Below are positions 55,681 through 64,000 of a stretch of 64,000 bases of DNA, one piece after another. The first letter of the stretch is position 1, and every line of letters starts with the position of its first letter. The translations under genes were made by a program, and so were the position numbers. The stretch lies in NCBI RefSeq assembly GCF_000515215.1, contig NZ_KI911557.1, forward strand, positions 5,079,741 to 5,143,740. The letters are read 5' to 3'. The stretch comes from Methylomonas sp. 11b (GTDB lineage Bacteria; Pseudomonadota; Gammaproteobacteria; Methylococcales; Methylomonadaceae). The notes beneath the pieces are model-generated. The model did no database searches. It was not told the DNA's origin and saw nothing but the letters and a program-made list of their open reading frames with translations.

Positions 55681-58600
55681 TTAATCCGTGTGTAAACCTG
55701 TGGTGCGCTGATCCAGCACCAGATCGACGGTGCCTTCCACGTCACGCAGCGAACTCAGACAGGTAAATAGCTTCCACTCTTTATCATCGGTCAACTCCAG
55801 TAAGCCGACAGTGGCGCCTCCTTCGGAACGGTAACAAAGCTGGTGATCCTTTTGGTTATGCACCCGACACAACCATTCATCCCGACGCCTATCCAGCATA
55901 TCCTTGATGCGTTCGGCGACAGCAGGATCATGAGTGGCATTAACGCCTCGCTTTGCTAAAACATCAGCCATCATGTTCCAAAATGCGTCTGTATCCGCTA
56001 CCAGACCAGCCGCAGCATTTTCGTTCAAATGCTCATCCCACAAACGCATCAAACCGACCATGACACCCGACAAACCACGATCCAGTGCCCTCGCGGAAAA
56101 TGGCGTTACTGACAAGGCTTCGACATGCTTGTAAAAAGTTTCATGGTAGTGTTCAAAACGTTCGTAATGCGATAAATCGCGTGGACGCGCCCAGTTGAAT
56201 ACCGTACAGACCAAGCCTGGTCCGTCCGAAGAACGCCCCACGCGGCTAGTAGCCTGAATATATTCAGAAGTGTTTTTGGGTTGACCGGCGACCAGCATGA
56301 GGCCTAAGCGGTCAATATCGACACCGACCGAAATCATGTTGGTTGCCAGAATTACATCGTAAGGCATTGAAGAACTAACAGGCTGATTAGCTTTACGCTC
56401 AGCAGCACGCTGTGCTTCCAATTCCTTATCAAATACAGCCTCCAAACGGTCCAATATTCTTGGAATGTCCGAGCCAGATTTACGCGAAGTCAGCTCTTCA
56501 ACGGCGCCCATTCGTACCCGACGCTTTGCCAATCCCCGTTGATCGGCATCACGGAGACGAGCACGAATATCATCTTCGACCAGTCGACGCGTACCGGCCA
56601 ATTCGCGTATGGAATTGAAGTATCCAGCCAACGTCATCCAAGGATCAGCCAAGCGACCGTATTTATCATAAAGCGCTTGCGCCGCAGCCATATGCGCCAC
56701 GTAGCTACGAATCATAGCCACCGGATAACGGCGACCAAAGGCATTGATGCCTAAATACCGCCGACCAGGATACTCTGCTCCCGTTGGCCTTTGAATAGCG
56801 AAAAAGCTATCCCTAATAGTGGTACCTTGCGGCGGAAACACTTCCAGTTTACGCACAAACAGTTTTTGCACCTGATCCGGCGCACGACGAATCGTCGCCG
56901 TCGAAGCCACAACCTTAGGCCGTACCTTCTTGCCGCCGACTTGCCAAGAGCACAGCTCATCAACCGCTGATTCGTAAAGCCCGACCATTGAACCCAATGG
57001 TCCGCTGATCAAATGTAATTCGTCCTGAATGATCAAATCCGGTGGTCGTAATGCCCCATGCGGCCGATTTTTGACTGACGGCAAACCGTTACGGGAGGGA
57101 TGGGATTGCCCATCATCGATTTCCGGTGACAAAAACCCGTGCCGATCGCAAACCTCAGTAACCTTACCAAACAGCATTTGCGTTTCGCCTTTCCAGGGCA
57201 TTTGCGCAAACTTGTCGACCGTGGCAATCAATAGCGAGGGTGGCCGGCGATAGATTTCTTCATCCACCACCATCACCGGCAAACCTTCCTTGGGCGCTTT
57301 GGCTTCGGAAAACTCGCATCTTCCTAAATCGTCACCGCAATAGGTGACACAGCGGCCAATGTCGCTGGGTGCTTCATAGACCCGCAAATGTTTTTCCTTG
57401 ATTTCACAACCACACCAAGGACAGGACGTGATTTGTTGCGGCGTACCTGAAGCCGACGGTCTGCCACCGACATTGCGCTGCCTTAAAGAATTGGCTGCAG
57501 CGGCAAGGGTGTTTGGGGTGGTTTTGTTACCCACCCAAAGCCCCAGACGGAAGGGTATTTCACCCCATTTGCCAATATCGGCCCGACGAATCGATTCACA
57601 GGCGCACATCAACGCCGCCGCCCGTTGAAACTGCTGTAACGTCAATAAGCGCAGGGTATAGCGCATTAAAACCGCCACGCCATGGTCGCCGCGTCGCCCC
57701 TCAATTTCGCCTTGTAATCGCCTTAATGCCAGGGTATAGGCGGTCAAGCCTAGATATGCTTCGGTTTTACCACCACCCGTGGCAAACCACAGCAGGTCTG
57801 CAACTGCGTCAGTCTCATGACTACGATCAGGGTGATGTAAATCGGTCAGACTCGGTAAATTGAGTAACACGAATGCCAACTGAAACAAACGCCAGCTGCG
57901 GTTTTTGGCAATATCCAACGAAGAAGTGCCATCTTCCAGCTTGATTTCCTTTTTCCGCACCTTTCGGGAAAAGGTGGTGTGAATACGTTGTTGCCACATC
58001 GCCCGATTGGCAAATCGAAACGCTTCCTCCGCCAGCGCATCGTTTTCGATCAGATCGATACCGGCCTTAATCCGTTGCAAGGCCCGTGTACAACGCTCCA
58101 CGGCTCGACGCGCCGTTTCCTCATGGCCAGCTAGTTTCTCAGAGGGCAAGGTCAGCTTGTTGGCTTCCGCCTTGATCCACACCCGATAGGCCGTCTCAAT
58201 ATGGCGCAAGCTGGCAATCAAGCCTTCCTTGGGTAAATCAGCCAAGGCCTTCATATCCATACTCAAACCGGCAAGATTTTCATCGTCTGCGGCAGAACGC
58301 GGCGTTTGTTGTGGCACTTCAAAACAAGGCACCCATTCGGTTTCCACCTGGCTGGCACGCTCTGCCAAAAGCTCAGGTAACGTGGCATGTACCGAAATGC
58401 CGTGACCAACGGCAAACTCTCGTTGATGCCGGTAGAGCATTTCCAAAGTTTCGGATTCCTCTCGCGTCAACGGGTCCATTTTCGACAGATCAAGCTTGGC
58501 GTTTTTGCGTTGTACGAAAATCGGCTGGCTATTCGCGGCATACACTTTTAGCTTCGGTTGAAATACCCATACCTCATCTTTTGGTTCGTTCCGGCCTTTA

Positions 58601-59205
58601 CGTTCTTCCTGTTGATTGATCATGAATAACGTAACGACCCAACCGTCAGCAGTAGAACGGATGCGTCCTTGTAGCAACACCAAGGGGTGGTCGGGATGAA
58701 GCGCTTGTGGGGCAATATTGCCTTCCTTCAACACTAACGGTAATTCTGGCGCAACCACCGGCCTGCGTTTCCAGACATTGGCAGGATTGCCGTCTTTGTT
58801 CTGCTGATTATCGCTTTTGATCCGTTGATACTGCCCCCATTCGGCAGCAACCAGAATTTCAGCCGTTTCGGATGCCACCACAAAACTTACACCCATTGAA
58901 GACGGAAAATACGTGCTGCCCGCGGGTACGCCCGCATCGGCGTTGCCTTCTTCGCCCTCGTCACCGTCGCCCGTTGCCAATTCGTCCAATTCGCCGCCAG
59001 CAACCTCCTTGTCCTTCGGCGCCAACATACCAACTAAATAACGTTGGTAGGCATGGTCTTCGTATTGATTTAACTCTTCCTCAACACCGCCGGCAGGGCC
59101 GAGAAGATCGCGAATGACCATCTGCGTGAGTTCATCGCGAATCGTCGTGGGGGTTGTGTTAGGTAAGGTTGCCAGGGCGGTTACAGCGGCGCTGTCATCG
59201 GTCAT
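55681..59205 (-). CDS. drmA: DISARM helicase DrmA
   Basis: A 1174-residue superfamily 2 helicase. Walker A is in FATGGGKTEAYLGL (about residue 475), the DEAD-like box reads DELHLISGPLGSM (~730), motif III is SATIRR, and the C-terminal helicase half has ATNMISVGVDIDRLGLMLV (~960) and QATSRVGR. It is the core translocase of DISARM. The ATG at 59205 is preferred over the TTG at 59220, which would overlap the toxin stop. It follows an inserted VapB/VapC pair. Confidence 0.95.
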   Translation of the reverse strand: MTDDSAAVTALATLPNTTPTTIRDELTQMVIRDLLGPAGGVEEELNQYEDHAYQRYLVGMLAPKDKEVAGGELDELATGDGDEGEEGNADAGVPAGSTYFPSSMGVSFVVASETAEILVAAEWGQYQRIKSDNQQNKDGNPANVWKRRPVVAPELPLVLKEGNIAPQALHPDHPLVLLQGRIRSTADGWVVTLFMINQQEERKGRNEPKDEVWVFQPKLKVYAANSQPIFVQRKNAKLDLSKMDPLTREESETLEMLYRHQREFAVGHGISVHATLPELLAERASQVETEWVPCFEVPQQTPRSAADDENLAGLSMDMKALADLPKEGLIASLRHIETAYRVWIKAEANKLTLPSEKLAGHEETARRAVERCTRALQRIKAGIDLIENDALAEEAFRFANRAMWQQRIHTTFSRKVRKKEIKLEDGTSSLDIAKNRSWRLFQLAFVLLNLPSLTDLHHPDRSHETDAVADLLWFATGGGKTEAYLGLTAYTLALRRLQGEIEGRRGDHGVAVLMRYTLRLLTLQQFQRAAALMCACESIRRADIGKWGEIPFRLGLWVGNKTTPNTLAAAANSLRQRNVGGRPSASGTPQQITSCPWCGCEIKEKHLRVYEAPSDIGRCVTYCGDDLGRCEFSEAKAPKEGLPVMVVDEEIYRRPPSLLIATVDKFAQMPWKGETQMLFGKVTEVCDRHGFLSPEIDDGQSHPSRNGLPSVKNRPHGALRPPDLIIQDELHLISGPLGSMVGLYESAVDELCSWQVGGKKVRPKVVASTATIRRAPDQVQKLFVRKLEVFPPQGTTIRDSFFAIQRPTGAEYPGRRYLGINAFGRRYPVAMIRSYVAHMAAAQALYDKYGRLADPWMTLAGYFNSIRELAGTRRLVEDDIRARLRDADQRGLAKRRVRMGAVEELTSRKSGSDIPRILDRLEAVFDKELEAQRAAERKANQPVSSSMPYDVILATNMISVGVDIDRLGLMLVAGQPKNTSEYIQATSRVGRSSDGPGLVCTVFNWARPRDLSHYERFEHYHETFYKHVEALSVTPFSARALDRGLSGVMVGLMRLWDEHLNENAAAGLVADTDAFWNMMADVLAKRGVNATHDPAVAERIKDMLDRRRDEWLCRVHNQKDHQLCYRSEGGATVGLLELTDDKEWKLFTCLSSLRDVEGTVDLVLDQRTTGLHTD

Positions 59206-59216
59206 ACTTGGCCTAT

Positions 59217-59630
59217 TCAATCCGTAAATGGGTTTAACAATTTGACGCCGGAGCGCTGTACATCATCGACATTGCGTGTGACCAGCGTTAGGTTGTGTTC
59301 CAATGCTGTAGCAGCCAGCAAGGAATCAATGACCGGCAAGGGATCAGGGGCATTCAGTTGGCCCCAGCGGTCGGCGATAGCAGTGGTCACCGGTAAAATG
59401 CGGCCTGCCATGTCGTTTTCTACCTTGGATAACCAGCGATCCTGATTTTCTGCGGACGCGGGGTCGCGACGGCGCAGGCGTTCAATTCCGTTACGCACCT
59501 CGCCAATGACCAATACTGACAAATACAGGCTTTTGCCATCCACACTGGAAAACCACTGTTTAACACCGGTATTGGCGCGATCCTTCTTACGCAATTCCGA
59601 CAAGACGTTGGTGTCGATCAGGAATCCCAT
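59217..59630 (-). CDS. vapC: PIN-domain toxin, VapC/FitB-like
   Basis: A 137-residue PIN ribonuclease: GFLIDTNVLSELRKK (first Asp), YLSVLVIGEVRNGIERL (Glu), PVIDSLLAATALEHNLTLV (third Asp) and TRNVDDVQ (fourth Asp) give the complete acidic site. Its gene overlaps the antitoxin gene by 13 bp and is followed directly by drmA, so the pair sits inside the DISARM operon. Confidence 0.92.
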   Translation of the reverse strand: MGFLIDTNVLSELRKKDRANTGVKQWFSSVDGKSLYLSVLVIGEVRNGIERLRRRDPASAENQDRWLSKVENDMAGRILPVTTAIADRWGQLNAPDPLPVIDSLLAATALEHNLTLVTRNVDDVQRSGVKLLNPFTD

Positions 59631-59857
59631 TCCGGCACCTCTCTGCCCATGTCACGAGAACGAGAAAAATCAACATCGTCGCCGACATCCGGCATCGCGG
59701 CCAGCAGGTTTTTAATGTCTTGTCCGGCGCTATCGATAGCCCGATCATAAATAATCGCGATTCGCACCGGGCCAGCGGGTATTTCCGGCGGCAGTTGCAA
59801 GTGCAGACAATGGTCTAACGGAATTTCGGCAACGGCTTCGTAATATTGGGCGGTCAT
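59618..59857 (-). CDS. vapB: antitoxin partner of the PIN toxin, VapB-like
   Basis: A 79-residue protein (start MTAQYYEAVAEIPLDHCLHL) encoded just ahead of the PIN toxin with 13-bp overlap, the standard antitoxin-first order. It has a strong AAGGAGAACC ribosome-binding site and starts 25 bp after the drmMI stop. Sequence likeness to a named antitoxin family is weak, so the call rests on context. Confidence 0.75.
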   Translation of the reverse strand: MTAQYYEAVAEIPLDHCLHLQLPPEIPAGPVRIAIIYDRAIDSAGQDIKNLLAAMPDVGDDVDFSRSRDMGREVPEWDS

Positions 59858-59881
59858 AGCGGTTCTCCTTCTGAATGACGT

Positions 59882-62800
59882 TCAGAAAAGTTGGAATTGT
59901 TCGGGTTCATTGGCTACAGCAGGCTCGGTTTTTTTCTTGCGGTCACTGCCAGTGCCAGCAGACTTGGCGGTTTTTTTGTCGTGCAAACCGGCAGCGACTT
60001 CTTCGGCGTAGCGTTGGTGATTCAGTTCCAGCAGGCGGTCGAGGACTTCGCGGCGGGCATTTTCGCTTATGGTGTAACGTAGGCCTTGTTTGGTTTCGTG
60101 AAAACCGTGGTCGAGTGGTAAATCTTGCCAACAATAGGCTGCAGCAACGGCGTTGTCCATTTCCTCATGCAAACGGCGCAATTCGACAATATCGTCGGCA
60201 GTTTCTGTAAGGTTGTGGAACCGGTTGTAGGTTTTGGTCAACCCTTCTTGGCGGGTTTGCATGATGATTTGACGATGCTGGTAGTAGCGTTCACCTATAG
60301 TTTCCAAATGATTAAAGTTTCTTGGGAATGGAAATGTTTCAAAGCACTGGGATGGGGTGTATTGAGGATCCTTTCCAGCGCCAATTTTATTACCGTATTC
60401 TAAAGCCCATTTCCAATGAACTTTACTTTGAAGAAGTGCATATTCAGCCCAAGAATCAATAGCCAGAATAACAGTCATGTGACTTGGAACCTGACCATGA
60501 CTATAAAAAACTAGATTGTGATGCTTACTAGTAAGTGGATGAATGAGATACCGAGCCATCTCTGCAATAGTGGCATATAGAGCTGGACGCTTTTCGGCAT
60601 AATGCCACCAACGAATACGATAAACATCTCGATTATTTTTCATCCGCTCTGGTTTCACGTTCTCTTCAACAATCGCCAACAAATCCGGGTAATCGGCGGC
60701 GACAGGTTCTGGATAATCGGCAGGCACAATCCCTAATTGCAACCACGCCTTTCTTTGCTTTTCGTCTGCAACCAGCCAAACGCCGTCGGCAGTGCGTTTT
60801 AGCGGATAATCATGAAAATTGATAACCCAACGCGACGGCGACTGATCTAGGCGACTGTTTAAATCTTCGCCGTTAAGATACGGAAATAAGCATTCCTTGT
60901 TTTTCGCGTTTTGTGCAATCAAGGCCGCGGCTGATTTAGGCTCAAGGACGAACCCCATACCTAAGACATAGGACCCAATAAAAGATTTAGCTTCGTTAGC
61001 CTTCAAGCACTCAGGGTTACCTTGTAAACGTCCGGGCGGAGTTAGAAATGGCGTAATGCCGGACACCACCACGTCATTTAGACTGAACATACCAAACCAA
61101 ACGCCACGATAAATCCAAACATTTGCTACTTCCAATGCCGCCGCACCCGGCCAAGGCATAGATGGCACTGCTCGCGGAATGCTAAAACCTGCTGCTGTCA
61201 TTTGGTCCAAGCCCACTTCTCGACTACCACCTTGGGCGATAGTGTTAGTGGCCAACAATCCCGCCGAGCCCTTTTCTTGCAACAATTGCCCAATGCGCAG
61301 GAAAAAATATACGCACAAATCCGCACTGCCTTTTTGCCCATCAGCCAAATGGGATACCAAGTAATTACGATAATCTGTACCCAAGGTACCTGTAATCTTT
61401 TGCCCCCCAATAAACGGTGGATTACCGACGAAAGCATGAAAACCGCCGGCGCCGGTAATTTCAGGGAAGGCCAACGCCCAATGAAAACAATGGCGTTCGC
61501 CCACTTGCTGCCCCGCGTAACCTCGTAAATCGGATAGCCCTTGTGCCCAATACACCATCATGTGATCCGCCAATTCATCCCGTTTGCCTTCGTAGGCTCT
61601 TCCGCTTAATCCCTGCAATTCCAGGGCAAGCAAGACATCGGCGGCGGCATTTAGTTTGGCGACCGCTTCTTCTGCTTCAGCAAACAACGTCATTTTGGTT
61701 GCGATCTGCTCTGGCGTATCAGACGGCATCGCTTCGAGGGCTTCGCGCTTGCTTTTCGCGTCGTCAATATGTCGCCACAAATTCAGCGTTGCAAACGAAG
61801 TTTGCTTGTTTTCGTCTGGCCGCAAGCTGAAGTTTTCCAATTGCGATAGTGAGGTAATACCCAATAGCGAATCGCCGCATTTAAAGGCATGATCCAAAAA
61901 CGTAAACGGGCGGTGTTTATCGACGGTAATTAGCCACATCGACAGCTTGGCCATTTCTACGGCCATTGGGTTGATGTCCACGCCATACAGACAACGATCA
62001 GCCACTACCCGGCGGGCGATGGCAATGCGCTCTGCGGCATCTTGTGGAATCAAGCGTTCGCTGGGCGCGGCTTTGGAAAACTCACCTTCCGGACTGGTCA
62101 ATACTTCGCCGGGATGGCGTTTTTCCTCGTTCTCCCAGGCTTCCACCAAACGCTCAGCCAAATAGCGGCAAGCTTGTACCAGGAAGGCGCCGGAACCCAT
62201 CGCCATATCGCAGACTTTGAGTGCCAGAATTTGTTTGGGCGATTTGAGTTGCCATTGCTCATGCGGCCAACCTTCGGCGGGGCCTTGATACACCAGAGGC
62301 TCCAGCGTGTGCTGAACCACCGGTTCCGTCAGTGTCGGCGGGGTGTAATGGGTGCCGGTGCTGCGCCGGGTGGTGCCGGTGGTGACATAAGTGCTACCGG
62401 GCAAGACCACCAGCGGTCGATCAAAGGAATCGTCACGGATAATGCCTACAAAGGGTCGCAAGCGTTCCAGCAAGGTTTGATCCTGGCCGCAAGCGAGCAA
62501 TAGCTTGTGTCCGTCAAGCAAACTGCCTTGTTCCAAGGCTTTGCGCAACGCTGACACGGATCGGCCGGTTTCGTCTTTGAGAAAATTGATGAGTTTATCT
62601 TGGCTGTCCGCCAGTAAGGCTTCCAACTCGGACAAGGGTATTTCCGGCTCTTTTTTTCGGGTGCCGGCAATTCCCAACACGATTTCATGGGCCCGGACCG
62701 CGGTGTGGTCGAGCAAACCTTCATAGACATGGCCAATTTGCTCCACGCCCAAGGCACGAAATGATACGCGGCGGGTCTCTGACATGCCTGCGGGACCATT

Positions 62801-64000
62801 TTTAGTGCGCAGTCTTTGCAAGGAGTTGAGCAGATGCAAAACCACGCGGTTATTGACGGCCAACGGCTCGGCACTGCTGTTACGCCAGGTGCTACCGATA
62901 CTGCGGCCTTCCAAAAAAGGATAGCGGTCAGGATCGAACAGCGAGCCGCCGTAGGCTTGCATCATTAAATCCTGGTGATCGACACCACCATGTACCGCGC
63001 GAAAAGTGGCTAATAGTCGAGTCCAGGCATCGTAGCGTCTTTCCAACACTTCTTCGCCGTAACGGTCGGCTACTTCCTGGAGTTGTTCCTGCAGGGTGGA
63101 AACGGCATAGTTTTCGTCATACAGTGGTTTGCCCAAATGCAGCAGGTCGCGTTCTTCGGCAGAAAACAGAAACACCAAACGCATCATGATGGTGAGTGCT
63201 GCTTCGTACTGGCTTTTGGCACTGACGCCTTTTAATAAGACACGGTTGCTTTCCTTGTCCAAGGCATCGAAGGATTGCACCAATACTTCAACCGCTTCCC
63301 GGACTTGGTAACCGAGTTGGTCAGTGACTTCCTGCTGATCTTGTGCGCTTTCTTTAAGCATGGCTTGCAGCGTGCTGCCTTCGGCGACACCAAAGAAGCG
63401 ACGGATGCTCAGCAGGGAATGGAAAGCGCGCAGGGTAATGGGTTCATCTAACCAGAGGCTGGCATACCAGGAGGTATAACCTGTAATTTCGCCGCGGGGC
63501 GCATAGACCAACATCCATTGTTCGCCGTTACTGACCAACCCTAATGGCACATCGGCACCGTGCAGCAATTCCATCATGCGGGTGGCGGGTGTGGCTTTCC
63601 AGAGTTTACCCATCACCGGTTTATCCAGTGCCTGTTCGGACGGGTAAATCGTTATCAACATTTGCGATTGGCCCGGTTTGTGGGAACCAGCAGGGCTTAC
63701 TAAGGCAAAATCCGGACGCAGGGTTTCGCCCATTTCCGGCAAGCTGGCTTCGAGGCCAGCAGGTAGAGTTTGACCTTCGGCAATCAGATCTTGCGGATAC
63801 CCCAGGAGCTGAGTTAGGACATGCAGTATCCAGGCACGCTGTTTGCCGGGGCCATTGGGGTTGTCTTGCCATTCCTCATAGGCAGCGCGTAACACTTTGG
63901 CTTGCGCCGGATCGCGAGCGTCCAGACCTTGCGGAAAGGTTATAAGTAATACCGGCAATGAAACAAATGGCCCGGAGACTTCGACCAGCGACAACCAGTC
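59882..64000 (-). CDS. drmMI: class 1 DISARM adenine methylase DrmMI, 5'-truncated by the window
   Basis: A large N6-adenine DNA methyltransferase of the class 1 DISARM type; at least 1370 residues are visible. The frame is open to the last base (Asp-Trp precede the TTG at 63994), so the N-terminus lies outside. Motif I is VCDMAMGSGAFLVQACRYLA (about 1.8 kb after the window edge), motif IV is NPPF in AFVGNPPFIGGQK (~2.6 kb), and the THYTPP segment marks the Eco57I-like methylase group. It marks host DNA so that the drmA/B/C complex spares it. A drmD (SNF2-like) gene is expected next upstream. Confidence 0.94.
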   Translation of the reverse strand, partial: DWLSLVEVSGPFVSLPVLLITFPQGLDARDPAQAKVLRAAYEEWQDNPNGPGKQRAWILHVLTQLLGYPQDLIAEGQTLPAGLEASLPEMGETLRPDFALVSPAGSHKPGQSQMLITIYPSEQALDKPVMGKLWKATPATRMMELLHGADVPLGLVSNGEQWMLVYAPRGEITGYTSWYASLWLDEPITLRAFHSLLSIRRFFGVAEGSTLQAMLKESAQDQQEVTDQLGYQVREAVEVLVQSFDALDKESNRVLLKGVSAKSQYEAALTIMMRLVFLFSAEERDLLHLGKPLYDENYAVSTLQEQLQEVADRYGEEVLERRYDAWTRLLATFRAVHGGVDHQDLMMQAYGGSLFDPDRYPFLEGRSIGSTWRNSSAEPLAVNNRVVLHLLNSLQRLRTKNGPAGMSETRRVSFRALGVEQIGHVYEGLLDHTAVRAHEIVLGIAGTRKKEPEIPLSELEALLADSQDKLINFLKDETGRSVSALRKALEQGSLLDGHKLLLACGQDQTLLERLRPFVGIIRDDSFDRPLVVLPGSTYVTTGTTRRSTGTHYTPPTLTEPVVQHTLEPLVYQGPAEGWPHEQWQLKSPKQILALKVCDMAMGSGAFLVQACRYLAERLVEAWENEEKRHPGEVLTSPEGEFSKAAPSERLIPQDAAERIAIARRVVADRCLYGVDINPMAVEMAKLSMWLITVDKHRPFTFLDHAFKCGDSLLGITSLSQLENFSLRPDENKQTSFATLNLWRHIDDAKSKREALEAMPSDTPEQIATKMTLFAEAEEAVAKLNAAADVLLALELQGLSGRAYEGKRDELADHMMVYWAQGLSDLRGYAGQQVGERHCFHWALAFPEITGAGGFHAFVGNPPFIGGQKITGTLGTDYRNYLVSHLADGQKGSADLCVYFFLRIGQLLQEKGSAGLLATNTIAQGGSREVGLDQMTAAGFSIPRAVPSMPWPGAAALEVANVWIYRGVWFGMFSLNDVVVSGITPFLTPPGRLQGNPECLKANEAKSFIGSYVLGMGFVLEPKSAAALIAQNAKNKECLFPYLNGEDLNSRLDQSPSRWVINFHDYPLKRTADGVWLVADEKQRKAWLQLGIVPADYPEPVAADYPDLLAIVEENVKPERMKNNRDVYRIRWWHYAEKRPALYATIAEMARYLIHPLTSKHHNLVFYSHGQVPSHMTVILAIDSWAEYALLQSKVHWKWALEYGNKIGAGKDPQYTPSQCFETFPFPRNFNHLETIGERYYQHRQIIMQTRQEGLTKTYNRFHNLTETADDIVELRRLHEEMDNAVAAAYCWQDLPLDHGFHETKQGLRYTISENARREVLDRLLELNHQRYAEEVAAGLHDKKTAKSAGTGSDRKKKTEPAVANEPEQFQLF

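Overview
The window reads as a gammaproteobacterial chromosome, most likely a Methylococcales methanotroph of the Methylomonas type. This is inferred from the housekeeping genes (dnaE, gltX, mltD-yafS-rnhA, trkA, secA, glgP, trmL), a hydroxypyruvate isomerase / tartronate-semialdehyde reductase pair, a split class II ribonucleotide reductase and the overall base composition. No single gene proves the genus.

Layout. 1-2953: 5'-truncated dnaE. 2954-7914: accessory patch with an A+T-rich membrane protein carrying an OmpA-like end and a 9-bp coding minisatellite, then a group II intron with its reverse transcriptase/maturase. 7915-40968: mostly core genome. It holds a vWA/OmpA lipoprotein, Sel1 protein, gltX and three tRNAs (Ala, Glu, Glu); mltD, yafS-like methyltransferase and rnhA; a porin with a Fur-box-like promoter followed by an FMN-binding protein and a four-helix membrane protein; glxR-hyi; trkA, secA, glgP-trmL, a YchJ-like protein, a dicarboxylate symporter, a GGDEF protein and tRNA-Val. 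It continues with a Uma2 nuclease-fold protein, an arylamine N-acetyltransferase, nrdJa-nrdJb behind two NrdR boxes, and a frameshifted 5'-nucleotidase gene.

41.5-64 kb is a genomic and defence island. It opens with a P4-type integrase and a convergent Fic protein, then about 1.7 kb of non-coding sequence with a perfect 22-bp palindrome, then an overlapping pair of integrase-like genes. The defence cargo follows. One block is a UvrD-like helicase with an embedded nuclease-like segment and topoisomerase zinc fingers, a PD-(D/E)XK nuclease with a duplicated N-terminal module, and a separately promoted SIR2-domain protein. The second block, on the minus strand, is a class 1 DISARM operon: drmMI (cut by the window edge), an inserted VapB/VapC-type toxin-antitoxin pair, drmA, drmB and drmC. 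The DISARM helicase gene drmD is expected just beyond the right edge.

The helicase / duplicated-module nuclease / SIR2 cluster at 47.1-52.7 kb is the best candidate for a poorly described system. The porin / FMN protein / membrane protein cluster at 15.2-17.9 kb is the best candidate for an undescribed envelope redox or iron-linked function. All calls come from reading the sequence; no database search was run.
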